The notes under the pieces were generated by a model, which saw nothing but the letters and a program-made list of their open reading frames with translations, did no database searches and was not told the origin of the DNA. A DNA stretch of 64,000 bases from Paenibacillus catalpae (GTDB lineage Bacteria > Bacillota > Bacilli > Paenibacillales > Paenibacillaceae), in contig NZ_FOMT01000002.1 of assembly GCF_900112695.1 (NCBI RefSeq), forward strand, positions 1,102,492 to 1,166,491. Direction: 5' to 3'. A program made the translations under genes and the position numbers. This document shows, one piece after another, positions 56,215 through 64,000 of this stretch; positions within the stretch are counted from its first letter, which is position 1; the number at the start of each line of letters is the position of its first letter.

Positions 56215-56244
56215 TTGTTGTTTACACCTATCTGTTACTATACA
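56215..56244 (+). promoter_or_regulatory. Predicted promoter of the first two-component operon
   Basis: TTGTTG (56215-56220), 18-bp spacer, TATACA (56239-56244), 40 bp before the kinase start codon. Confidence 0.45.
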
Positions 56245-56283
56245 CTAACTAATGAATAACTTTTCTGAAAGAGAAGTGTCGAT

Positions 56284-57708
56284 ATGAAAGTGCTTAACCG
56301 CATCATGCTTTCGAGTGCTTTATTAGTCATTCTTTCACTGTTCACCCTGCTTGCCGTGTTCGGGGTCGTACTGTTTATGGATACCTTGCACGGTGACGGA
56401 GGCAAGGAACTGCTGGATCGTCAGATCTTCCAGGCGGAAGAACAGATGAGTGACTTCGATAGCTCTACACAAGACTGGGAGCTTTTGAGTGACCGGATTT
56501 CCGTATATGGCTATAAGCTGCTGGTCCTTCAGGATGACAGCATCCTTTATAGCAAGCTGAAGGATTCCGATAGTGAAATACAGGGCAGCCTTACTAACAT
56601 TCAATTGGACAGTGACGTCTTGGCCGGAAGAGTGCAGGACGCCTCCTTTATTGCGATGAATAAAGAAGGGTACTCCATCTATGCGGTAAAGGATGAAGCG
56701 GCGGGTGTAAGCAGCAGCATGCTTGACTTCTGGCTGCCTTTTGTTCTTATCAGTCTCGTTGTCATTGTTGTTATCGTACTGCTCAGCCAGCTGTTTACGC
56801 GAAAGATGGCTTATCGGATTCTTCAGCCGCTGGACGCATTAGCAAAAGGGGCAAAACGGATTGAAAACGGTGATTTATCGAAGCCGATTCTCTACAAGGG
56901 GAATGATGAATTTGCTGAAGTATGTGCCGCTTTTAACCATATGCAGGAGCATCTGCTTGAAGAGCGTCAGAAGAATACGGCTTATGAGAAAGCCCGCGTT
57001 GATCTTGTTGCCGGCATTTCGCATGACCTCCGTACGCCGCTTACTTCGATAAAAGGCTATATCAAGGGCCTCCGGGACGGTGTGGCCCATACGCCTGTGA
57101 AGAGAGAGCAGTATCTGCAGATTGCCTATCAGAAATCCTCGGAAATGGATAAGCTTCTTCAGAAGCTGTTCGACTTTTCAAGCCTCGAGACGGGGAATCT
57201 GCCGTTGTTGCTTGCCGACCGGGATTTAGGGCAATTTGTCCGTGAATATGCCGCATCTGCGCAAGATGAGCTGGCGCAAAAGAACATTACTCTTACGTTC
57301 AAGATCGTATCGGACTCACATCCTGTACGAATAGATGCAGAACAGATGAACCGCGTTATGGCGAATCTTGCAGAGAATGCGGCAAGGTACGCTGGAGTAA
57401 GCCCTATCCAACTGGACATTTCCGTATGGAAAAAAGGGGGCCGCGAGCATCTGTTGTTCACCGATAATGGCCAAGGCGTACCGGATGAGCATCTGCCTCA
57501 TTTATTCGAGCAGTTTTGGAGAGGCGATCAGGCCAGAACCCAAACAAACGGGGAGAGCAGCGGACTTGGTCTTTATATCGTGAAATATATCGTAGACAGG
57601 CATGGCGGCACCGTGACGGCCAGGAACAACAACGGGCTGCAAATTGAACTGGTACTGCCGGGTGGAATGGAGAATAAGGATGAGCAAGATATTAATAATC
57701 GAAGATGA
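56284..57708 (+). CDS. Sensor histidine kinase (first of two tandem systems)
   Basis: 474 residues: membrane span at about 9-33, an extracellular sensor region to about 150, a second span (WLPFVLISLVVIVVIVLLSQLF), HAMP, then the dimerisation helix with GISHDLRTPLTSIKGY (phospho-acceptor H247) and the ATPase with NAARYAG (N box), DNGQGVP and SSGLGLYIVK. The kinase precedes its regulator, the reverse of the common Bacillus order, and overlaps it by 29 bp. Signal unknown; the layout is shared with the kinase at 58568. Confidence 0.92.
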   Translation: MKVLNRIMLSSALLVILSLFTLLAVFGVVLFMDTLHGDGGKELLDRQIFQAEEQMSDFDSSTQDWELLSDRISVYGYKLLVLQDDSILYSKLKDSDSEIQGSLTNIQLDSDVLAGRVQDASFIAMNKEGYSIYAVKDEAAGVSSSMLDFWLPFVLISLVVIVVIVLLSQLFTRKMAYRILQPLDALAKGAKRIENGDLSKPILYKGNDEFAEVCAAFNHMQEHLLEERQKNTAYEKARVDLVAGISHDLRTPLTSIKGYIKGLRDGVAHTPVKREQYLQIAYQKSSEMDKLLQKLFDFSSLETGNLPLLLADRDLGQFVREYAASAQDELAQKNITLTFKIVSDSHPVRIDAEQMNRVMANLAENAARYAGVSPIQLDISVWKKGGREHLLFTDNGQGVPDEHLPHLFEQFWRGDQARTQTNGESSGLGLYIVKYIVDRHGGTVTARNNNGLQIELVLPGGMENKDEQDINNRR

Positions 57709-58375
57709 TGCCGAAATAGCGATGCTGGAGAAGGATTATCTGGAGATCAACGGTTTTGAGACGGAGATTATTGCAGACGGGAAACAGGCGGTCGCCGCTA
57801 TCCTTGCGCATGCCTATGACTTGATCCTTCTTGATGTCATGCTCCCGGGGCAGAACGGATATGATATTTGCCGTGAAGTGCGAGGCAAGACCGATGTTCC
57901 GATTTTAATGGTAACGGCAAGGACGGAGTCGATGGATAAGATTCGTGGTCTAGGACTTGGAGCGGATGATTATATCGCGAAGCCCTTTGATCCCGCTGAG
58001 CTTGTCGCGAGGGTTAAAGCGCATTTAGCCCGATATGAACGGCTGGCCGGTTCAGCGAGGAAAGCTGATCTTGATGATGAGATTATCGTGGCCGACTTAA
58101 TCATTAAGCGAAAAAGCTGGAAGGTCTATAAGGCAGGGCAAGAAATCCGGTTTCCGAACCGTGAGTTCGAGCTGCTGTTGTTTTTGGCGGAGCATCCGAA
58201 TATCGTGTTTTCGAAGGATGTGCTGTTCGAGAAAATTTGGGGTTATGATTATTCAGGCGACAGCGCTACCGTAACGGTCCATATTAACCGGATCCGCGAG
58301 AAGCTTGAGAATGATCCGGCAAACCCGGAAATCATTGAGACGGTTTGGGGAGCGGGCTATAGGTTGAATCGCTGA
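57680..58375 (+). CDS. OmpR-family response regulator (first system)
   Basis: 231 residues from the ATG at 57680, inside the kinase gene. Receiver domain with acidic pocket EDD, phospho-acceptor D52 (LLDVMLPG) and K in IAKPFDP; C-terminal winged helix with FPNREFELLLFLAEHPN, then EKIWGYDYSGDSATVTVHI and the GAGYRLNR end. Closely similar along its length to the regulator at 60054, so the two systems arose by duplication. Confidence 0.93.
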   Translation: MSKILIIEDDAEIAMLEKDYLEINGFETEIIADGKQAVAAILAHAYDLILLDVMLPGQNGYDICREVRGKTDVPILMVTARTESMDKIRGLGLGADDYIAKPFDPAELVARVKAHLARYERLAGSARKADLDDEIIVADLIIKRKSWKVYKAGQEIRFPNREFELLLFLAEHPNIVFSKDVLFEKIWGYDYSGDSATVTVHINRIREKLENDPANPEIIETVWGAGYRLNR

Positions 58376-58388
58376 GAACATACTATGA

Positions 58389-58422
58389 AACCATGTGGAG
58401 CCGTTATGCCGCATGGTTTTTT
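58389..58422 (+). terminator. Terminator between the two two-component operons
   Basis: AACCATGTGG pairs with CCGCATGGTT (one G-T pair), followed by six T. The two systems are therefore separate transcripts. A TGGTAT/ATACCA inverted repeat around 58475-58500 lies before the second kinase and may be an operator. Confidence 0.8.
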
Positions 58423-58567
58423 AATGAATTTATAAATTGTTAATATGTTGTTTGCGGACTTGTTATACCTTTCTGGTATCCTTTAATGGGTACCATACCA
58501 AAATAAGGTTTAGGTGTTCCACTAACAGCTCCCTTAAGCAAAATAACAAAAGTGTGGTGATGATCAG

Positions 58568-60076
58568 TTGTCCTTACGGTTCAGACTGTTGCTTTCTTTT
58601 ACCTCCGTAGTCATTGTATCGGTCATTCTATTTGTCTTATCGTCTTATTTGCTGTCCGTTGCTGTAACCGGTGATGTGCGCAGTCTTAACAACTTTTATA
58701 ACATTCATTATTCGCTTCATCCGCTGTCCGAAGAAGAAGAGAGCCTCTTCCTGGACCTCAAGTACCTGGCGAAGAATGATCCGGAACAATTGAAAAATAA
58801 ACAGCTGCTGGAGCAATACAACATAAAGCTGAAAATGGAGCAGGCTGCTCTTGTTGTCCGTGAGAAGGATTCGATTTTCTATACGGCGCCTTCATTAAGC
58901 GGCGTGGATTTCTCGGCTATCCTGCCCGCCTATGATATGGGCAACAACGTCATCCGCAATACGCTTAATGCCGGCAGCCGGTTCTTTTCTTATTCCAAAT
59001 TTGATTTCTATTTCTCCTCCGACAAAAACGAGAAGGGCAGCATCTTTGTTATTCACGAGAGAAGCCCATTCGCTCAGGTTATCCGCAGGCTGCTTCCGAT
59101 CCTGATTGGCTTGTTTGCGGTCATTTTATTGTTAACCGGCTTTCTGCTGTATCGTTACGTGACCCGGAAAATCATTAAACCGCTGGAGCAGCTTAGACGT
59201 TCTGCCGAGCAGATCAAGGCTGGAGATTTAACTTACGAGCTTAAGGCTGTCTCCAAGGATGAAGTCGGGCAGTTAGTTCAGACCTTTGATCAAATGCGCC
59301 AAAGACTGTACGATTCGATACAGCTCCAGCTTCATTATGAAGAGAACCGCAAGCAGCTGATCTCGAACATATCTCATGACTTGAGAACTCCGATCACTAC
59401 GATTAAAGGTTATGCCGAAGGAATCCGCGACGGGGTTACGAATACGGAGGAAAAGCTGAATAAATACGTGGCCGCTATTCATACCCGAGCATCGGATATG
59501 GAACGGCTCGTTAACGAGCTGCTGTTCTTCTCCAAATTGGATTTGAAAAAAGAGCCGTTTTCCTTTCAAAAATTAGAATTAAATTCTTTTCTCTATAACG
59601 TTGCAGATGAAATGTCGATTGAGTTTCATAATCAGGAGGTTGAGGTTGTATGGGAGAACAGGCCTGAGCAGCCTTTGTACGTTCTTGCGGACCGCGAGAA
59701 GCTGAAGCGGGTCATTATGAATTTGCTGGATAACTGCCTCAAATATATGAATCAACCGCCCAAGCAAATTACAGTTGCCACAGAGCAGCAAGCGGAGTAT
59801 GCGGTTATTACGATTAAGGACAACGGACCCGGTATTCCTGAGGAAGCACTGCCTTTTATATTTGAACGCTTTTACCGGGCGGAGCCTTCACGTAATCAGA
59901 CGGTGGCCGGCGGCAGCGGGCTGGGTCTTGCGATTGCCCAGCAAATCGTGGAAGGACACGGAGGCAGGATTTCCGCCAGCAGCGAGCTTGGACGGGGCAC
60001 CAGCATTGCTTTTACACTCAAATTATTTGAAAACAGGCGGGGCGGTAATAACAATGACACGGATATTAATTGTTGA
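58568..60076 (+). CDS. Sensor histidine kinase (second of two tandem systems)
   Basis: 502 residues from a TTG start; the ribosome binding site (GTGGTGAT) is weak. First span at about 7-31, large extracellular region to about 175, second span (LLPILIGLFAVILLLTGFLLY), HAMP (KIIKPLEQLRRSAEQIKAGDL), then NISHDLRTPITTIKGY with H270 and an ATPase with NLLDNCLKYM, DNGPGIP and GSGLGLAIAQ. It overlaps the regulator gene by 23 bp. Downstream are an SLH-domain protein and an ABC-2 exporter, possible targets for an envelope-stress system. Confidence 0.92.
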   Translation: MSLRFRLLLSFTSVVIVSVILFVLSSYLLSVAVTGDVRSLNNFYNIHYSLHPLSEEEESLFLDLKYLAKNDPEQLKNKQLLEQYNIKLKMEQAALVVREKDSIFYTAPSLSGVDFSAILPAYDMGNNVIRNTLNAGSRFFSYSKFDFYFSSDKNEKGSIFVIHERSPFAQVIRRLLPILIGLFAVILLLTGFLLYRYVTRKIIKPLEQLRRSAEQIKAGDLTYELKAVSKDEVGQLVQTFDQMRQRLYDSIQLQLHYEENRKQLISNISHDLRTPITTIKGYAEGIRDGVTNTEEKLNKYVAAIHTRASDMERLVNELLFFSKLDLKKEPFSFQKLELNSFLYNVADEMSIEFHNQEVEVVWENRPEQPLYVLADREKLKRVIMNLLDNCLKYMNQPPKQITVATEQQAEYAVITIKDNGPGIPEEALPFIFERFYRAEPSRNQTVAGGSGLGLAIAQQIVEGHGGRISASSELGRGTSIAFTLKLFENRRGGNNNDTDINC

Positions 60077-60746
60077 AGACGATCCTTATATTGCTGAATT
60101 GCAGAAAGATTATTTCGCGCTGCACGGATATGAGGCTGAAATATGCCATGACGGGCACGCAGGTCTCAGCCGGGCGTTAAGCGGCGACTTTGACTTGATT
60201 ATTCTCGATATTCAGCTTCCGGGCATGAATGGCTTCGAGATTTGCAAAACGATCCGGGAACGGCTTGATGTACCGATCCTTATTGTCTCCGCCAAAAATG
60301 AAGAGCTGGACAAGATCCGCGGCTTTGGCTTTGGGGCGGATGACTTTGTAACCAAGCCTTTCAGCCCGAATGAGCTTGTTGCCCGAACGAAAGCCCATCT
60401 GGCGAGGTATGAACGTTATAAAAACGGTCAAAAGAGTGATCCGGACGAAAGTCTGCATATTCGCGAGCTCACAATCAACCCCTCCTCCCACCGCGTATTT
60501 GTCCATGAGCAGGAGGTTTTCCTTACAGCCAAGGAGTTTGAAGTGCTTGTTTTTATGGCAACCCATCCCAACCGGGTGTTTAGCAAGGATCAGCTGTTCG
60601 AGAAAATTTGGGGCTATGATTCAAATGGCGATATTGCGACCGTGACCGTTCATATTTCGCGGATCCGGGAGAAGCTGGAGGCCGATCCTTCCAATCCGCA
60701 GTTTATCGAAACGGTTTGGGGAGCAGGCTACCGCTTTACGGTCTAA
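60054..60746 (+). CDS. OmpR-family response regulator (second system)
   Basis: 230 residues from the ATG at 60054 inside the kinase gene. Receiver domain with EDD, D52 (ILDIQLPG) and K in VTKPFSP; winged helix with LTAKEFEVLVFMATHPN, EKIWGYDSNGDIATVTVHI and a GAGYRFTV end. The almost identical helix-turn-helix region to that of the 57680 regulator suggests similar DNA targets. Confidence 0.93.
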   Translation: MTRILIVEDDPYIAELQKDYFALHGYEAEICHDGHAGLSRALSGDFDLIILDIQLPGMNGFEICKTIRERLDVPILIVSAKNEELDKIRGFGFGADDFVTKPFSPNELVARTKAHLARYERYKNGQKSDPDESLHIRELTINPSSHRVFVHEQEVFLTAKEFEVLVFMATHPNRVFSKDQLFEKIWGYDSNGDIATVTVHISRIREKLEADPSNPQFIETVWGAGYRFTV

Positions 60747-60877
60747 GTGCATGTTGTAAAATGTTATCGAACTATTTATATTTTGTTTATACTTTCTTTT
60801 CAGCGAATTTAGAGCGGTCGCCTAAGATAGATTCAGCAACAGCAATCACTCTAAATAACGGGAAGGAAAGATGAAAT

Positions 60878-62329
60878 ATGAAGAAGATGCAGCAAAAGGC
60901 GGCTATTGCAGCTCTAACGGTACTTATTGGAGGAGGAGCGCTCTTGCCGGTGCAATCGGCCAAGGCAGCCAGCTTCGATCAGCCATTGGAACAAGTCATT
61001 CAGCAGCTTGTCAGCCAAAAGGTGCTTCAAGGTTATGAAGACGGAACATTGCGCGCTGAGAAAAAGATCACAAATGCCGAGCTGATCAAAATGATTGTTC
61101 TCGCGCTTGATTTGCCCTATACAGCGGAAAGCCAGTCAGGCAAAGATAAATGGTATAGCTCTTATGTCAATTCAGCCGTTGCTTCTGGGCTGCTCGATAA
61201 CCCGCAAAGCTTCCAGCCTAATCAGCCGGCAGCAGGCAGCGATGCCGCCCTGCTTATTGCAAAAGCCTTGCAGCGCGACGCGAAATCGCTGCAATACTGG
61301 ATGTCGGAGATGAGCATCGAAGGCAAACAACTGACTCGCGGTGATGCGGCTAAACTTCTCGTTTATTCCGAACAAGCGATCCGTTCGTCGAATGCTGAGA
61401 TTGTGTCGATCAAGGCGCTTAATAAAATCACTTTTGAAGTTACCTTCTCCGCACCGCTTGCCTTGGAAGATGAAACAACGGATCAAGCCAACATCAATTT
61501 CGCTTTCAGCGAAGGGTTAAAGCTGGTTAATCAGCCGCGTCTCAAAACAGGCTCTGTCGCAACCTATGTCATCCCCGTGCAAACGATGAAGCCGGGCACA
61601 ACCTATTCCTTGAATTATAAAGGCAAACAAAATTTTACGGTTGCGGCAAGCGATGAGATTATCCAGCTCCAAAACGCGCGCCAAGTATCTTTTGATACGT
61701 TTGAAGTAGAATCGTTCCGTTCGGACGGCGTCATTGATTACGGTTATCTGATTTCCGCTTATGCCGGCGGCCGGGGTGCCGATGCTGTTGTTGTCGATGA
61801 GAATAACAAGCTGAATGGTCAGCCGATGCAGATTATTTCGTCCCTCGCGAGCAGACAAGCCGTTCTCACATCGGAGACAGGAGAGCAGATGACGGTCAAT
61901 TATGTTGGTTATACGCAATCCACAGACGGCAAGCAAGAGCCGAAATTCCGTCTGCCGGCAGGCAAGACCTTGCAGCCTGGCGTGAAATATTCGGTAACCT
62001 CGGACTGGTTTGTGCTTAGCAATAACACATTTACTGCGCAAAGCACGGAGCCGCTTGTGATCGGGGCAGTGGATAAAGTGAATGATACAACCCTGAACGT
62101 TACATTAACGGCTGATCCTGGAGACGAGCTCTTTGCATACCGCTCCATTCAGCTCAAAGGCTCTGACGGTACAACCCTTACCGCTCAATATAAAGTGCAG
62201 TCCCGTAAAGGTGCGGTCGGCGTATTTGAGCTTCAAAATAACGGCAAGCTTCAAGCCGGCGTTCAATATGACATTGCTCCCGTGGGCAACTGGGCAATCG
62301 CAAGCAACGTCAAACTGAGCTCGAACTAA
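60878..62329 (+). CDS. SLH-domain secreted protein
   Basis: 483 residues; GGAAGGAAAG precedes the ATG. A signal peptide ends near SAKAAS. Residues about 30-170 read as degenerate S-layer homology repeats (VLQGYEDGTLRAEKKITNAEL, then WYSSYVNSAVASGLLDN and FQPNQPAAGSDAALLIAKAL), which hold proteins to the cell wall. The rest is beta-rich with repeated SFDTFEVE/INFAFSEGL-like units, probably Ig-like Big domains. No catalytic motif. It follows the second two-component system with 131 bp between and has its own terminator. Confidence 0.82.
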   Translation: MKKMQQKAAIAALTVLIGGGALLPVQSAKAASFDQPLEQVIQQLVSQKVLQGYEDGTLRAEKKITNAELIKMIVLALDLPYTAESQSGKDKWYSSYVNSAVASGLLDNPQSFQPNQPAAGSDAALLIAKALQRDAKSLQYWMSEMSIEGKQLTRGDAAKLLVYSEQAIRSSNAEIVSIKALNKITFEVTFSAPLALEDETTDQANINFAFSEGLKLVNQPRLKTGSVATYVIPVQTMKPGTTYSLNYKGKQNFTVAASDEIIQLQNARQVSFDTFEVESFRSDGVIDYGYLISAYAGGRGADAVVVDENNKLNGQPMQIISSLASRQAVLTSETGEQMTVNYVGYTQSTDGKQEPKFRLPAGKTLQPGVKYSVTSDWFVLSNNTFTAQSTEPLVIGAVDKVNDTTLNVTLTADPGDELFAYRSIQLKGSDGTTLTAQYKVQSRKGAVGVFELQNNGKLQAGVQYDIAPVGNWAIASNVKLSSN

Positions 62330-62349
62330 ATCTTTGAACGGCAACCATG

Positions 62350-62379
62350 CCATGCGGATCTTCATTCCGCATGGTTTTT
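62350..62379 (+). terminator. Terminator after the SLH gene
   Basis: CCATGCGGA pairs with TCCGCATGG, followed by five T. Confidence 0.85.
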
Positions 62380-62477
62380 CTTTTTTGTTTAGAAATCGTT
62401 TATCTTTTCTCATCCGGATATTTAGCTCTCCTGATTACAATTAGGCTATCTCATCAAACGTAATCGGAGGCGAAACC

Positions 62478-63347
62478 GTGAAATTGACAGTTGACCGTAT
62501 CAGCAAAAACTACGGGAAAAAGCAGGCGCTCACCGGCGTCAGCTTTGAAATGGATAACGGAGTATACGGCCTGCTTGGCCCAAATGGGGCAGGGAAGTCC
62601 TCTCTTATCCGCATATTGGCCGGCGTGATGGAGGCAAGCGAAGGAGAAATACTCGTGAATGGGGTGAACCGGAAGCGATGTGAACGCGAGTATCGCATGA
62701 AATTGGGTTATTTGCCGCAGTCCCTGGATTTCTACCCCGAGTTCACGGGACAGGACTATTTGCGTTATATCGCTGCCCTCAAGGGGCTAAAGGGTGCGGC
62801 GGCTGAGTGGAAAATAAAGGACCTGGCGGAGCAGGTGCGTCTGTCAGGTGATTTGGAGCGCAAATGCGTTCATTATTCAGGGGGGATGAAACGCCGTCTC
62901 GGAATCGCCCAGAGCCTGCTGAACGATCCGGAAGTTCTCATTCTGGATGAGCCGACAGCCGGACTTGACCCCTATGAACGAATCAAATTCCGGAACCTGA
63001 TCTCCCTGATCTCCCGCGACAGAACGGTGCTTCTCTCTACCCATATCGTTTCGGATATTGATTCCATTGCCAAAGAGACCGTTATGATTAAAGCCGGGAA
63101 GATTGGCAAAATGCAAAGCAACCAGAGCTTTGTGAATGATATGGAAGGCAAGGTATGGCTGGCCCGCATGCCGGTCGACGAGCTGGTTGAATACCAGCAT
63201 GACCATATTATAAGCAATGTTATTCCGGTAGGCGACCAGCTGGAGGTGCGCATCGTTTGTGAAGACAAGCCTTTTCCGGATGCAATTAAAGCCTTGCCAA
63301 CGCTTGAAGATGCCTATTTATTTGAATTCCACTCCGAGGTGTACTGA
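62478..63347 (+). CDS. ABC transporter ATP-binding protein (ABC-2 exporter)
   Basis: 289 residues from a GTG seven bases after CGGAGG. Walker A GPNGAGKSS, signature YSGGMKRRLGIAQSL, Walker B VLILDEPTAGLDP and H-loop STHIVSD are clear. The C-terminal part (VWLARMPVDELVEYQHD) is the usual regulatory tail of this exporter group. Its stop overlaps the start of the permease by one base. Location after the two-component systems hints at regulation by one of them. Confidence 0.9.
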   Translation: MKLTVDRISKNYGKKQALTGVSFEMDNGVYGLLGPNGAGKSSLIRILAGVMEASEGEILVNGVNRKRCEREYRMKLGYLPQSLDFYPEFTGQDYLRYIAALKGLKGAAAEWKIKDLAEQVRLSGDLERKCVHYSGGMKRRLGIAQSLLNDPEVLILDEPTAGLDPYERIKFRNLISLISRDRTVLLSTHIVSDIDSIAKETVMIKAGKIGKMQSNQSFVNDMEGKVWLARMPVDELVEYQHDHIISNVIPVGDQLEVRIVCEDKPFPDAIKALPTLEDAYLFEFHSEVY

Positions 63348-64000
63348 TGAAATTATTCCATTATGAGATGAAGAAGCTGCTGTTGAATCGAAACCGGCTT
63401 GTCCTGCTTGCTGTCTTGTTTGCCCTTTATTTGATTGTCGCGTGGGTTTCCGCCAAGGGAGTATTTGAGCTAAGCGGAGCAGCAGGGAAGAAGGCCACAA
63501 ATGAATATGTAAGATTGATCACGGAGAACAGCGGCAAGCTGAATCCGGAGCAGCTCGAGCAATCTAAGACGGTCCTTGATGCTGCGATTGCCCAATACGG
63601 AACAGGTGAAGGACTGATGGTAAAGCTTAACCGCGATCCTGTCCTTAAATTCCATAGGCAATATGTCAGCTTTGGAAACAAAGTAGATGAATATTGGAAT
63701 GGGCCGCAAGGCATTTATGCGCTGCAGGAAAAGCTGAAGCAGCTTGAGGAGTCCGGTCAGACTAAAACCTATGAATACCGAAATGCCTCGAACCGGCTTG
63801 ATACGGAGCTCTCGATAGGTGAGCCTGTTTTCAAGAATACGGTCTTCTGGAATTTCTTCTTTATCCGCTTTGACGGATTTATGATTATCTTCCTGCTGCT
63901 GCTTGTCCTAACTTATTTCATTGCTCCTTTATTTACGCAGGAGGTCAGGACGGAAATGGACAGTATAGTGCTCAGCACGGTTAAGGGGAGAAAGGAAATT
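63347..64000 (+). CDS. ABC-2 type permease (partial, cut by window end)
   Basis: The first 218 codons are present and run off the window edge. The protein begins MKLFHYEMKKLLLNRNRLVLL, followed by a first span (LVLLAVLFALYLIVAWVSA), a long extracytoplasmic helical region (YEYRNASNRLDTELSIGEP) and a second span (GFMIIFLLLLVLTYFIAPLF) with the start of the FTQEVRTEMDSIVLST loop that is common in ABC-2 permeases. It is the partner of the ATPase at 62478. Confidence 0.88.
   Translation, partial: MKLFHYEMKKLLLNRNRLVLLAVLFALYLIVAWVSAKGVFELSGAAGKKATNEYVRLITENSGKLNPEQLEQSKTVLDAAIAQYGTGEGLMVKLNRDPVLKFHRQYVSFGNKVDEYWNGPQGIYALQEKLKQLEESGQTKTYEYRNASNRLDTELSIGEPVFKNTVFWNFFFIRFDGFMIIFLLLLVLTYFIAPLFTQEVRTEMDSIVLSTVKGRKEI

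Overview
The window looks like a chromosomal segment of a spore-forming Bacillota bacterium, most likely Paenibacillaceae (Paenibacillus or a close relative). Three things point there: spore genes (cotJABC and a GerA-type germinant receptor operon), a Bacillus-type sufCDSUB operon, and many genes whose best-known relatives are in Bacillus subtilis (ywnAB, yunC, yunD, yfkAB, mtnKA, gbsR-opuA). Ribosome binding sites are strong (AGGAGG), GTG and TTG starts are common, and composition is moderate in GC. No rRNA, tRNA, CRISPR array, prophage or intact transposase was seen.

Layout. 0-9 kb: Rrf2 regulator and ywnB-like gene separated by a 41-bp tandem repeat, an MFS exporter, sbcDC nuclease, a secreted coiled-coil protein and small membrane proteins. 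9-15.5 kb: a GGDEF-EAL protein, small conserved proteins, methionine salvage mtnK-mtnA, a DUF1802 protein. 15.5-21 kb: the complete sufCDSUB Fe-S assembly operon behind a promoter overlapped by a Fur-like direct repeat. 21-30 kb: two HD-GYP proteins (with the GGDEF-EAL protein, a c-di-GMP theme), a MoaD-MoaE fusion and MoaA, a YunD-like phosphoesterase, radical SAM YfkAB and an AI-2E-family permease. 29.5-36 kb: cotJABC, a gene-poor stretch rich in hairpins and repeats, then a germination operon on the minus strand. 36-43.9 kb: an AT-rich nucleotidyltransferase, a divergent TetR/glycosyltransferase pair, rmlACBD for dTDP-rhamnose, and an alpha/beta-hydrolase-fold protein without its serine nucleophile. 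44-51 kb: monovalent-cation transporters (CPA1, NhaD/ArsB-like, KtrB) and an ABC-2 exporter. 51-55.4 kb: a GbsR-like regulator divergent from an OpuA-type glycine betaine/proline betaine importer. 55.4-64 kb: HAD phosphatase, two kinase-then-regulator two-component systems in tandem, an SLH-domain protein, and an ABC-2 exporter cut by the window end.

The most unusual signal is a family of structured intergenic repeats found at three unrelated loci (452-684, 29977-30142, 52227-52452). Each copy array ends directly at the Shine-Dalgarno sequence of the next gene (ywnB-like, cotJB, opuAA). The repeat core can fold into overlapping, mutually exclusive hairpins, and the larger units also share a GGCC-centred hairpin and short conserved reading frames. 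A second theme is hairpin-plus-T-run elements sharing a GGAGCCTG core between the likely promoter and the start codon of three transporter genes (44097, 45534, 49012), which look like transcription attenuators. A third is a gene-free, highly structured stretch near 31.2-31.5 kb that may encode a small RNA. All three are inferences from sequence alone.
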